Below, piece after piece: positions 9,695-18,438 of a stretch of 64,000 nucleotides of DNA. The stretch spans positions 1-64,000 of the forward strand of contig JAYTOK010000101.1 in the NCBI GenBank assembly GCA_043747835.1, in the 5' to 3' direction. The DNA is from CADEED01 sp043747835 (GTDB taxonomy: Bacteria > Pseudomonadota > Gammaproteobacteria > Steroidobacterales > Steroidobacteraceae). Within the stretch, counting starts at the first letter, position 1. Each line of letters begins with the position of its first letter. The notes under the pieces are model-generated. The model had not been told where the DNA came from. It was given only the letters and a program-made list of their open reading frames with translations, and did not search any database. The position numbers were made by a program, and so were the translations under genes.

Positions 9695-11284
9695 TCAAAA
9701 ACGGTAGCTGATCTCCGCGAACACCGACGTCTTGCGCTTGCCCTCGACATCCGTTCCCGTGAGCGGCGCAGCAATTTCGAGATAACCCGTGAGCGCGGCG
9801 CCGGAGATGGAAAATCCGGAGCCGGTCGTCGCTGCGGATTCGCGGCCCACGCGGTCCTGCTTCCAGGCCGCGCCGAAGTCGTAGAAGCCGTAAGCGGAAA
9901 CGCGGCCGAACAGGGTCTCCGTGTTCACCAAGTCGCGGCGCAGTTCGAGCTTGCCGCCGACGCCACGGTCGCCCGCGATCTCCGCGACTTCGAAGCCGCG
10001 GCCGAGCCGATCGCCGCCGATCTTGAAACGCTCGCTGTCCGGCAACACGTAACCCGAGTGCTGTGCGAAGCCGTCGAAGCGCAACGCCCAGTCCTCCGCG
10101 AACCGCCGGTAGATAGTTGACTGCAACTGCGTGACCAGGAAGTCCGCACGGCGCGGGTCGTCCGCGAGATCGGCCGACTGCAGTCCGCCGCCGAAAGTGT
10201 CGAAGCCTTTGCGTACTAGCAGGTTCGCTGAATACTGAATCGCATGCGCGCCACGCCAGTTCACGCGCAGGCTGGTCTCGGCGATGCGCAAGCGATCTTC
10301 GCGAATGATCGAGCCGCTGCGCTCGATCGCGAGGTCGTCGGCTTCGACGCCGACGGCGAGGGTCAGCGCGAGCGAGGGGGAGTGCCCCAACGGACGCGAG
10401 AGCTTGAAGGTCGCGCGCTCGCGTGCGTACTCGTCATCGAAGTTCACGGGCACTTCGTTGGGCGCGGAATCCGAGCGAAACAGCAGCGCATTCGCGCGCG
10501 TGCCGCCGTCGCCGATCGGCGTGTCGAAGTAGAGCCCGCCACCCAGGTACTCATCGGGATCCGTGGCAGACGCGAAGATGAGGCCGAGCTTGTCCTGGCC
10601 GCCGAAGACGCCGTTGACGAACACCTGTCCCAACAGGAAGTGCGGGCCGACCTGATCGGTGCCGCGATTGCTCATGCGCACGACGCCATCGACCGGCGAG
10701 AAATCCGTCGTCACCACGAGTTCGAACGCATTGCGCACGGTTGCGTCGCGCCGCGTCGACGCATTGACCGAGAGACCCGAGATCGCGCGCATGCTGCGCA
10801 GAGTCTGCGGCACGTCGTCCTGCCGCAGCGGACGCGTTCCTTCCAGTTTCGCGGCGATGCGCTCGAGAGCAGGGCGCTGGCGGCCGGCATCGCCTTCGAT
10901 CACGACGTTCGTGACCTGCGCTTCGAAAACATGCACGCGCAGGATGCCGTGCGTGGTATCCGGGTCGACGCGCACTTCGGGCTTCACGAAACCGTCCGTG
11001 ATGTATCGGTTGACGAGCGCGGTCGAGATCGCGCCCGAGATCACGCGAACACCGTCGCGCGACAGCGGCCGCCCGAGCTGGTCGCGATACGTGGCAAACA
11101 CCTGCGCGGGTCCGTACACAGTGGAGCCGTCGACGATGACGGTCGTGAGCGCAGGTGTCGAGGTAGTTAGGCAGTCGGCGGCCGCGGTGGCGCGCGCGCC
11201 AAGCGCGGCGACGGCGATTATGACAAGGCCGGCGTGGCGCACGGTCCTCGATCCTGCGATGCGCGCCGCGCGATTTATTGTCAT
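9695..11284 (-). CDS. TpsB-type outer-membrane transporter (ShlB/FhaC/HecB family)
   Basis: 529 residues from ATG 11284; an upstream ATG at 11326 in the same frame is possible. The N-terminus is a signal peptide ending near ATAAA. Residues about 60-210 look like POTRA domains, including a GVRVISGAISTALVNRYITDG segment; the remainder is a predicted beta-barrel ending in the aromatic motif SYRF typical of outer-membrane proteins. TpsB proteins export large TpsA exoproteins, but no TpsA gene is in the window, so the partner is either elsewhere or this is an orphan porin. It is divergent from the FecR/CHASE2 pair, which may share its control region. Confidence 0.78.
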   Translation of the reverse strand: MTINRAARIAGSRTVRHAGLVIIAVAALGARATAAADCLTTSTPALTTVIVDGSTVYGPAQVFATYRDQLGRPLSRDGVRVISGAISTALVNRYITDGFVKPEVRVDPDTTHGILRVHVFEAQVTNVVIEGDAGRQRPALERIAAKLEGTRPLRQDDVPQTLRSMRAISGLSVNASTRRDATVRNAFELVVTTDFSPVDGVVRMSNRGTDQVGPHFLLGQVFVNGVFGGQDKLGLIFASATDPDEYLGGGLYFDTPIGDGGTRANALLFRSDSAPNEVPVNFDDEYARERATFKLSRPLGHSPSLALTLAVGVEADDLAIERSGSIIREDRLRIAETSLRVNWRGAHAIQYSANLLVRKGFDTFGGGLQSADLADDPRRADFLVTQLQSTIYRRFAEDWALRFDGFAQHSGYVLPDSERFKIGGDRLGRGFEVAEIAGDRGVGGKLELRRDLVNTETLFGRVSAYGFYDFGAAWKQDRVGRESAATTGSGFSISGAALTGYLEIAAPLTGTDVEGKRKTSVFAEISYRF

Positions 11285-11424
11285 GAAGATCTCGTCAGTC
11301 GCGGCGGGGGAAAGTTCGGCGCGCATTCTCCGCCATGCGCGCTCGCGACGATGCGATGCGACTCACATTGCGACGGGGCTTCGCTTAGTACGATGCATGG
11401 GGTCGATGAAGGGGATAAGAACGA

Positions 11425-12759
11425 ATGCATTGTCATAACGGGATTCCCTCTGTGTTGAACCCGCTAGTTAGGCTCGCGACTTCGCTCGCGCTCGCGTTGT
11501 TGCTGGGCACGCCGGCGTTCGCCGTCGATTCTGGCGACATCGTCGTTTCCGCCGTGAAGGGCGAGGTGCGCGTCACGATGAACGGCGCCGTCCACGACGT
11601 GCGCGTTGGATCCGTGCTCGAGCTGCCCGCGTCGGTGCGCACCGGCCGCGACGGTTCGATCGATCTCGAGCAGGGCGCGACCTCCATCAGCGTCGGGCCG
11701 GACACCGAGCTCGAATTCCCGGCGCTCGAGAAGCGCGGCGCGCCCGTCGATCGCATAGTGCAGCCGCGCGGCAACGCGTTCTACGACATCGGCAAGCGCG
11801 AGGGCCGCAAGCTGCGCGTCGAAACGCCGTACCTCGTCGGAGTCATCAAGGGCACGCAGTTCAACGTCGCCGCGCAGCAGGACGCGACGACGATCTCCCT
11901 GTTCGAAGGCCGCCTCGAAGTGCGCGCCAGCGACGACAGCGACGTGGTCGATCTGCAGGCGGGCGAGATCGCCTCACGCCGGCGCGGCGACAAGTCGATC
12001 AGCGTCATCAAGATGAACGAGAAGCCGCCCGCGACGGCGCCGCGTTCGCAGAACCAGGGCGGCGGCAATGGCGGTGATGACGATGGCAAGCCGGTCGCGC
12101 TCTCGTCGCGAAATGAAGCGCGTGACGACGCGCGCGACGACTCGATTCAGAACACCCCGGCCCCGCGCCCGGTCGTCAACGTCGACGGCGCTGCCGTGGA
12201 AGCGACGTCACGCGATGTATCGGTGGGCGCGACTGTGAACCGGGCGTCGGTCGCTGTCGCTGGCGTTGATGCCGCAGTTGATGTCGGCAATGGCGTAAGA
12301 GTCGACGTCAGTGTGTCCGCTGGCGTTGATGTAACTCCTGCGGTTTCAGCCGACGTCGGCACGAACGTTTCCGTCGATGTCGGTGGCAGCGGCGCGAGCG
12401 TGGACACGGGCGCGGCGACCGATCTCGGCGCCGGCGCGATCACGACTTCGATCGATACCGCTGCCGCCGTGGATCTCGGGTCGAACGGCGTTGGCGTGAG
12501 CGTCGATGCCGGCGTTGCCGCCGGCGTAGGCGACGTCGCCGCCGCCGACACGGGCGTCGATCTCGGCGCGGGCGCCATCGATCTCGGCGTCACTCTCGGA
12601 AACCTCGACGTCGATCTCGGCGTGGATTTAGGGCTCGACACCGACACTGCCACGGATACGGCAACTACAACCAACACGGACACGGCACCGCCCGGAAACA
12701 TCGTCGACGACGTTGGGGGATTGCTGGACGGCCTCCTGCGCCGTCCAGGCAGCAGATGA
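11425..12759 (+). CDS. FecR-domain exported protein with Asp/Val/Gly-rich tail
   Basis: 444 residues; start chosen because of AAGGGG 10 bases upstream; a GTG at 11452 is an alternative. A signal peptide (LVRLATSLALALLLGTPAFA) leads into a FecR-type domain at residues about 35-190 (VSAVKGEVRV, then ETPYLVGVIKGTQFNV). From about residue 255 to 430 the chain is low-complexity, built of VDVG, DLGAGAI and similar phrases, acidic and without Lys. No anti-sigma transmembrane layout is visible, so it is more likely a periplasmic or surface sensor/scaffold than a classical FecR. Its stop overlaps the next gene's ATG (ATGA), indicating translational coupling to a c-di-GMP enzyme. Confidence 0.78.
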   Translation: MHCHNGIPSVLNPLVRLATSLALALLLGTPAFAVDSGDIVVSAVKGEVRVTMNGAVHDVRVGSVLELPASVRTGRDGSIDLEQGATSISVGPDTELEFPALEKRGAPVDRIVQPRGNAFYDIGKREGRKLRVETPYLVGVIKGTQFNVAAQQDATTISLFEGRLEVRASDDSDVVDLQAGEIASRRRGDKSISVIKMNEKPPATAPRSQNQGGGNGGDDDGKPVALSSRNEARDDARDDSIQNTPAPRPVVNVDGAAVEATSRDVSVGATVNRASVAVAGVDAAVDVGNGVRVDVSVSAGVDVTPAVSADVGTNVSVDVGGSGASVDTGAATDLGAGAITTSIDTAAAVDLGSNGVGVSVDAGVAAGVGDVAAADTGVDLGAGAIDLGVTLGNLDVDLGVDLGLDTDTATDTATTTNTDTAPPGNIVDDVGGLLDGLLRRPGSR

Positions 12760-15626
12760 TTCGCATCGGCCGCCGTCATGGCTGGTGGCTGATCGCACTC
12801 GCCGTATTCGCGCTCGTCGGCGGCGCGCGCCTCGCGGGCTGGATGCGCCCACTCGAAAACGCGGCTGCCGATGCGCGTGCCCGCGCGCTCATACATGAGG
12901 TTCATTCCGACATCGTGATCGTCGGCATCGATGCCGCGAGCCTCGCGACGCTAGACGAGTGGCCGTGGCCGCGCCGCCATCACGCCCAACTCATCGATCG
13001 CCTGTCGGCGGCGTCGCCGGCCCGCGTGTTCCTCGACATCGACTTCAGCTCGCTCTCCAATCCGCTCGACGATGCGCTGCTCGAGTCCGCGCTCGCGAAG
13101 CCGCGCGACTATCCACTCGCGCTGCCGACGTTCCTCCAGTACCGCAGCCCCACCGATGCGCGCTTCATCGTGGTGAAGCCGCGCCCGCGCTTCGCGCGCC
13201 GGGTGGAACTCGTGGCCGTGAACCGGCAGGTCGGTCCGGACGGCTTCACGCGCGCGTGGCGCAATGCCTGGTCGATCGACGGCAAGCGTGTGCCGAGCAG
13301 CATCGATCCGCGTCGCCTCATCGCACGCGACCAGGACGTGATCATCGACTTCTCGATCTCGCCGGGCTCGTTCACTTACGTGTCGTACGTCGACGTGCTG
13401 GAGGGGCGCGTGCCGCGCGACACTTTCGCGGGCAAACAAGTGTTCGTCGGCGGCACGGCCGTCGAGCTCAACGACATGCCGCCAGTCCCGATCCACGGAT
13501 CGCTGCCGGGCATCGTCGTGCAGGCGCTGGCCGCCGAGACGGTCAACGCAGGCGCACCGCGGGTGTTGCCCGAGTGGGCAAGGTTCGCGCTGCTCGCGGG
13601 ATGGACTCTGCTCGCGGCCTTGCTGTTCGGACTGCGTCGCAGCGCGCGCTCGTCCCCAAGCTGGCGCCGGAACTTCGCGGTCTTCGTGTTGTTGTTCGGC
13701 TTGGCCGGTGGCGCTTCGTTCTACGCGTTCTTCGCGCACCGGCTGTGGCTCGACGCGGCCGCGCCCATCGTGGCGATCACGCTGCTGTTCGTCGCGGCGA
13801 CATTGCGCTCGCTCGACGGGCAGACCTGGCGCGCGCTGGCGTACTCGCTCGGCATGCGCCGCCGCGAGGCGCTCCTCAAGAGCATCGTGCAATCGTCCAC
13901 CGACTGCATCGTCTGCATCGACGAGAACGGCATCATCAAGACGGCGAACCCGGCCGCCTCGCGTCTCTTCGATTGCGCGGCATACGATCTTCTCGACGAG
14001 CCGATCGCGAAGTTCATCGCGCATCTCGCGGGCGACGGTGCCAGCGCGCGGCTCGGCGCGTTGCACGGACTGATCCGCGAATGCGATGCGCGCACGCTGA
14101 AAGGTGAAGTCTTCCCCGTCGAGATGGCGGTGAGCCGCGTGCGGCTATTTTCCTCAGTCGGCCGGGGGCCGAACACCGAACGCCTGTACACCGCGATCGT
14201 GCGTGACATCCGCGAGCGCCGCGCGCAACAGCGCCGGTTGCAGCATCAGGCCACGCACGACTCGCTGACGAGCCTTCCGAATCGCGCGGCGCTGCTGTCG
14301 CGTCTCGACACGGCACTCGCCGGTGGAGCGCTCCCGCCGAGCGTCGTTTTGCTCATGCTCGACCTCTGCCGCTTCAAGGAGGTCAACGACACGCTCGGGC
14401 ACAACGTCGGAGACCGCGTCCTGTGCGAAGTCGCGCAGCGCTTCCAGTCGACGCTCGGACCCGACGGCTTCATCGCCCGCATCGGCGGCGACGAATTCAC
14501 CGTCGTGCTCGACCAGCCCGCTGACGACGCGGCGCTGGCGATGCTCGCGCAGTCGCTCGCGGACTGCCTGAATGCGCCGATCGACGTGGCCGGCATCTCG
14601 ATCGAAGTCGGCGTGAGCATCGGCATCGCGCGGTATCCGCAGGACGCGCCGGACGCACAGACATTGCTGCGGCAGGCGGACGTTGCGATGTACTTCGCCA
14701 AGCGTCGCGGTGCGCCGTTCGAGTACTACGACGCCGCGCACGACGAGAACACTGTGCGCCGACTCGCGATCGGCGGAGAGTTACGTTCAGCGATCGCCAA
14801 CGAGCAACTCGAGCTGCACTTCCAGCCGCAGGTGAACCTGCGCAGCGGCCTCTGCGAGAGCGTCGAGGCGTTGCTACGCTGGACGCATCCCACGCAGGGT
14901 GCCATCGGACCCGACGAGTTCGTCACGATCGCGGAATCCACCGACCTCATTCGTCCGCTCACCGACTGGACGCTGCGCGGCGCGCTCGCGCAGATTCGCG
15001 CGTGGCGCGAGAAGGGCGTACACGTCCGGATCGCGGTGAATCTCTCCGCGCGCATCTTGCAGGACATCGCATTCCCCGCGCGCCTGAACGAACTGCTCAT
15101 CGGCGCGGGCGTCTCGGCGTCGAGCCTCGAGCTCGAGATCACCGAGAGCGCGATGATGCTGGATCCGGCGCGCGCGCTGCGTGTCCTGCAGAGCATCGAC
15201 AAGCTCGGCGTGCTGATTTCGATCGACGACTTCGGCACGGGTTATTCGTCGCTCGCGTACCTGCGGGACTTGCCGGTGCACGCGCTGAAGCTCGACAAGT
15301 CGTTCGTGATGGGGATGCGTTCGAACACCGACGATCGCATCATCGTCGAGTCGACCGCGCGAATGGCGAATGCGCTCAGGCTCGAACTCGTCGCCGAAGG
15401 CGTCGAGAGCGAATGGGACGCGCAGTTCCTCGCGGCTGCGGGCTACGACTTCGTGCAGGGTTACAAGTTCTCGCGCGCGCTGCCGGCCGACGCGTGTCTC
15501 GCGTGGATCGTGGAGTACAACGCGACGGCGATGCTCACGGTGAACGATCTGTCGCCCGCGCCGCACGAGAGCGGCCGCCATCTCGCGTCGGACATCGCGC
15601 CCGGCCGGAGTCTTCGCCGAGGCTGA
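12756..15626 (+). CDS. CHASE2-PAS-GGDEF-EAL c-di-GMP enzyme
   Basis: 956 residues. A first membrane segment (residues 8-28) is followed by a periplasmic CHASE2 sensor (about 35-285), further membrane helices (about 285-365), a PAS domain (about 370-490), a diguanylate cyclase domain and an EAL phosphodiesterase domain. GGDEF is intact at 577-581; the RxxD inhibitory site upstream is absent. EAL is intact at 704-706, and LELEITES, IDDFGTGYSSL, LKLDKSFV and VAEGVES are present, so both activities look possible. It is coupled by a 4-base overlap to the FecR-domain gene, suggesting one envelope-sensing unit that sets c-di-GMP levels. Confidence 0.92.
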   Translation: MIRIGRRHGWWLIALAVFALVGGARLAGWMRPLENAAADARARALIHEVHSDIVIVGIDAASLATLDEWPWPRRHHAQLIDRLSAASPARVFLDIDFSSLSNPLDDALLESALAKPRDYPLALPTFLQYRSPTDARFIVVKPRPRFARRVELVAVNRQVGPDGFTRAWRNAWSIDGKRVPSSIDPRRLIARDQDVIIDFSISPGSFTYVSYVDVLEGRVPRDTFAGKQVFVGGTAVELNDMPPVPIHGSLPGIVVQALAAETVNAGAPRVLPEWARFALLAGWTLLAALLFGLRRSARSSPSWRRNFAVFVLLFGLAGGASFYAFFAHRLWLDAAAPIVAITLLFVAATLRSLDGQTWRALAYSLGMRRREALLKSIVQSSTDCIVCIDENGIIKTANPAASRLFDCAAYDLLDEPIAKFIAHLAGDGASARLGALHGLIRECDARTLKGEVFPVEMAVSRVRLFSSVGRGPNTERLYTAIVRDIRERRAQQRRLQHQATHDSLTSLPNRAALLSRLDTALAGGALPPSVVLLMLDLCRFKEVNDTLGHNVGDRVLCEVAQRFQSTLGPDGFIARIGGDEFTVVLDQPADDAALAMLAQSLADCLNAPIDVAGISIEVGVSIGIARYPQDAPDAQTLLRQADVAMYFAKRRGAPFEYYDAAHDENTVRRLAIGGELRSAIANEQLELHFQPQVNLRSGLCESVEALLRWTHPTQGAIGPDEFVTIAESTDLIRPLTDWTLRGALAQIRAWREKGVHVRIAVNLSARILQDIAFPARLNELLIGAGVSASSLELEITESAMMLDPARALRVLQSIDKLGVLISIDDFGTGYSSLAYLRDLPVHALKLDKSFVMGMRSNTDDRIIVESTARMANALRLELVAEGVESEWDAQFLAAAGYDFVQGYKFSRALPADACLAWIVEYNATAMLTVNDLSPAPHESGRHLASDIAPGRSLRRG

Positions 15627-15653
15627 GGTGGGGAGCAGCCCCAAACAGCCCTT

Positions 15654-15684
15654 TGGGGCCTGGCCCCATTTCTGGCCCCAATTC
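15654..15684. repeat. REP-like palindrome, TGGGGCCTGGCCCCA family, copy 1
   Basis: A GGGGCC/GGCCCC palindrome followed by TTTCTGGCCCC. A second copy with two differences over 31 bp lies at 16490-16520. The pair flanks the unknown exported protein gene as direct repeats. Adjacent bases 15629-15643 form another small G/C hairpin. Confidence 0.7.
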
Positions 15685-15771
15685 AGGTTCGCGCCCCCTG
15701 GCTGGCAGCGGAACCTTCTGCGCAATCACGGAAACTCATGTCCGACCTCCATCGACAAGGAAGTGCGGATC

Positions 15772-16488
15772 ATGAAAAAGATTTCCCAGCTCGCCTGGAT
15801 GCCCGTCTCCTGTCTGCTGCTCGCCAGTCTGGCGAACGCGCAGACCATCGAAGAGGTTGGCGATCCCGACTCGTTCGGACGAGACGTGACCTATCTCGGT
15901 CTCGCGTCGGTAGATCCTTTCTATCTGCAACCGAACTGCGCGCCAGTCATCGAGGCGGGCTTCCAGTGCCTCATTCCGGTCCAGGGGCAGACCACGGAGT
16001 TTACGTCGAGCATGGTCGATTCGATCCAACTACCGTCGCGGGCATCCAACTCGCTGCTGTGCTTCGCGGTTACGCCGTCCACGAGTCGGCGCTTCGGCAA
16101 CACCACAACGGCCAATGGGCTCGCGATCCTCGTCACGCGTGCATTGCTCACGATCGAAAGTTCCGTGCTGCAGGATCCCGCGCTGATCGACCCGACGACC
16201 GGGTTGCCGTTCGATGGCAAGATCTCGTTCACGTTCACCACGAACAGCGAGAACCGCCGCATCGTGCCCGGCGACTTCGACTCGCGGAGCACCCAGCTCA
16301 CGCGCTCCTGTCAGGGCGCGCTGGTCAGCAAGCGCGCGCTGACGCAGATCTACGGCCTCACGCAATCGCAAGCGAACAGCTTCTTCAACAACCGCATCAC
16401 CGTGAAGATCGGCATGAGCGGCACCGCACGTTCCGTCGAGTCGCTGGTGCATGGAGTCGGCTTGCGCCTCTACGGCGACCGCCGGTAA
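15772..16488 (+). CDS. Exported protein of unknown function
   Basis: 238 residues from ATG 15772, chosen because AAGGAAG lies just upstream and the start opens into a signal peptide (MKKISQLAWMPVSCLLLASL ending ANA). The mature part has four Cys (NCAP, QCLI, LCFA, SCQG), which could form two disulfides, and no membrane segments. I do not recognise the family. Direct repeats of a REP-like palindrome sit on both sides, and its TAA stop abuts the second copy. Confidence 0.7.
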   Translation: MKKISQLAWMPVSCLLLASLANAQTIEEVGDPDSFGRDVTYLGLASVDPFYLQPNCAPVIEAGFQCLIPVQGQTTEFTSSMVDSIQLPSRASNSLLCFAVTPSTSRRFGNTTTANGLAILVTRALLTIESSVLQDPALIDPTTGLPFDGKISFTFTTNSENRRIVPGDFDSRSTQLTRSCQGALVSKRALTQIYGLTQSQANSFFNNRITVKIGMSGTARSVESLVHGVGLRLYGDRR

Positions 16489-16520
16489 ATGGGGCCTGGC
16501 CCCAATTCTGGCCCTAATTC
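16489..16520. repeat. REP-like palindrome, TGGGGCCTGGCCCCA family, copy 2
   Basis: Same 31-bp unit as at 15654 with two mismatches. It fills the 25-bp gap between two convergent genes: the plus-strand stop TAA (16486-16488) abuts it and the minus-strand stop (16514-16516) lies inside it. A bidirectional terminator role is inferred. Confidence 0.7.
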
Positions 16521-17641
16521 TTCAGCCGCGGCGCCCACGCGAACCCGAACTGGAAACCGATATCCGGCGTGTTGTTGAGGTTCTGCAGGTTCTCCGTCAC
16601 CGCGAACGACGTCAGCAGATTGTCGAATCGGTGACGGACGCCGAGGCTCAGCTGATATTTGTCCGAGAGCAACTCGTCGAGATCCGTCTGCGCGCGTCGA
16701 TAAACACTGCGGCTCGCATATCCCTGCAGATTCACATTCGTGCGCGCCGTGAGCTTTCGTTCCCACCCGATGACGATCGTCGGCACGAACTGCGCCTCGT
16801 GCGGCGACGGGATCGCCTCCCCGGCGTAGTAAACGTCAGCGAAATCGATGTGCAGCGCGTTCTTCGAGCCCAGCCGGCGCACGGACGTCTGCATTCCGTA
16901 GTCCGTGCGCCCCGTCGACAGCAACAGCCGCTCGCCCTGCAGCGGCACCTTCACCGCCCCCTCCACCGACATCTCCCAGCGCCCCGGTAGTTTGATGCCG
17001 GCGTAGCGCAAGCCGAACGTCGGGTCCATGAAGCCATTGGTGCGTGGCGCGTCGAGCACCACGACCTGCGAGCCCTTGAGGTCGTAGACGAGATTCGTCT
17101 CGTTGCGCGCGAGCGCGGGCCGGCCGAACGTGCTGAAGCCGAGCGTGTCGTGAAACTTCTCGATGCCGGAGTCCATGAACCCGCCGTGATACGACACGGC
17201 GGTCGCGATGGCGTAGGCGCTCCACTGGCTGGAGATCTTGTAATGCAGCGCGATGTCGAGCGTCGCGGACTCGATGTCGAGCAGATAGTTCTCGCCGGGC
17301 AGATCGCGGATTGCCTCGACCTCCGCGGGGCCGATCTCGCGGCGCGGCCCCGAGGACTCGAGCTCTTCGAGATATTGCTCGACGTTGCGCGACAGCGCCC
17401 AGGTGTTCTGGTAGCCGAGCTCGGCCTCGATCGCGAAGGAATGCGATTCGATGCTGATCGCATGCGCGGGACGCATGTCGAGCCGCAGGAAGCCGAAGGG
17501 CGTGAGATCCCGCGAGCGCAGCATTCCGTAGAAGCGGCCGCCAGGTCCATCGGCGGCGGTGGCCGGCGCGGTCAGCGATCCCGCGGCCACAGCGGTCGCG
17601 ATACTCACGCTTGCGGCACCTAAGAAATTTCTCAGACTCAT
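16514..17641 (-). CDS. DUF3187-like outer-membrane protein
   Basis: 375 residues from ATG 17641; longer in-frame starts run into the neighbouring gene and lack a signal sequence. The signal peptide ends near APATAA. The mature protein begins with a RDLTPFGFLRLDMRP segment, which I associate with DUF3187, and alternates polar and aromatic residues as beta-barrels do. It ends GFQFGFAWAPRLKN, not a canonical terminal Phe. The function of this family is not established; a barrel in the outer membrane is inference. The stop codon lies in a REP-like palindrome shared with the convergent gene. Confidence 0.65.
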   Translation of the reverse strand: MSLRNFLGAASVSIATAVAAGSLTAPATAADGPGGRFYGMLRSRDLTPFGFLRLDMRPAHAISIESHSFAIEAELGYQNTWALSRNVEQYLEELESSGPRREIGPAEVEAIRDLPGENYLLDIESATLDIALHYKISSQWSAYAIATAVSYHGGFMDSGIEKFHDTLGFSTFGRPALARNETNLVYDLKGSQVVVLDAPRTNGFMDPTFGLRYAGIKLPGRWEMSVEGAVKVPLQGERLLLSTGRTDYGMQTSVRRLGSKNALHIDFADVYYAGEAIPSPHEAQFVPTIVIGWERKLTARTNVNLQGYASRSVYRRAQTDLDELLSDKYQLSLGVRHRFDNLLTSFAVTENLQNLNNTPDIGFQFGFAWAPRLKN

Positions 17642-17715
17642 GATCGCATTTCCGCACACTTCGGCTGAAACGGGCAACGGTGCCAATACCTTCGTGCGTG
17701 CAGCGGGTCGCGAAG

Positions 17716-18186
17716 CTATAGCGAGGGCTTCGCCACCATCAGATAGAACACGACCACCAGCGCCGTGAACGCAATCGCGCCGAGGGCGACCCACGCCCGC
17801 AGGTACGCCCAGTACGCCAGCGGCAGCTCCGTCCCCGACCGCGCTGCCAGCGCCGCCATGTCGCGCATGCGGATCTGCATCCACACCACCGGCAACCACG
17901 CCGCGCCGGCCAGTAGATAGAGCGCGATCGACCACCCGACCCACCCCGTCGTGAGCGGAAATCCCGCGAGAGAGCTGAGCCACAATCCGGTGGCCGGTTG
18001 CACGATCACCGCGGGTGTCGTGAACACCCAGTCCGCGATGACCACCTGCCGCGCGACCGATGCGATGACGTGCGCATCCCTCGACCGGCTCGTGACGTAG
18101 AAGTAGAACGCGGAGCCCAGTCCCGTGCCGAACAGCAGTGTCGACGAGAGAACGTGAAGCCACTTCACGATGAGGTAGGTCTGCAT
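17716..18186 (-). CDS. DUF2269-family integral membrane protein
   Basis: 156 residues with four hydrophobic helices: KWLHVLSSTLLFGTGLGSAF near the N-terminus, then around residues 50-70, 80-102 and 130-150. The WLH...GTGLG...F pattern and length match DUF2269, a family of small membrane proteins of unknown function. It lies 74 bp upstream of the DUF3187-like gene on the same strand and may be cotranscribed with it. No Shine-Dalgarno is obvious before the ATG. Confidence 0.65.
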   Translation of the reverse strand: MQTYLIVKWLHVLSSTLLFGTGLGSAFYFYVTSRSRDAHVIASVARQVVIADWVFTTPAVIVQPATGLWLSSLAGFPLTTGWVGWSIALYLLAGAAWLPVVWMQIRMRDMAALAARSGTELPLAYWAYLRAWVALGAIAFTALVVVFYLMVAKPSL

Positions 18187-18203
18187 GGGCGAGGAAATAT
18201 CAC

Positions 18204-18237
18204 AAAGGGGTCGGATCCATGGATCCGACTCCTGACC
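18204..18237. repeat. REP-like palindrome, GGGGTCGGATC family
   Basis: GTCGGATCCATGGATCCGAC is a perfect 20-base palindrome preceded by AAAGGG. The same opening (AAAGGGGTCGGATC) begins the large inverted element at 35751. This copy lies in the divergent gap between the DUF2269 gene and the TonB receptor; the rest of that gap (to 18438) is leader or promoter sequence with nothing I can assign firmly. Confidence 0.6.
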
Positions 18238-18438
18238 GCTGATCTTTAGCCTTCTGACAGACCGTCACCGCGCCTCCCGTTGCGCGAAATCCACAAATTC
18301 GATCTTGCCCGCCGCGGCAGCGGCCTCCCGGGTCGCGTGCTCACCACATGTGCTTCCTTTTTCGGGACACGAGGCGTAAATATGGCGCACTTCGCCGAGG
18401 GATGGGGACGGCGATACAACAACTAGGAAGGTTCAACG

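Noticed and set aside
16514..18163. One 549-codon frame that would merge the DUF3187-like gene with upstream sequence
   Set aside because: The upstream part is antisense-like reading through the DUF2269 gene in another frame; the signal peptide at 17641 marks the true start.
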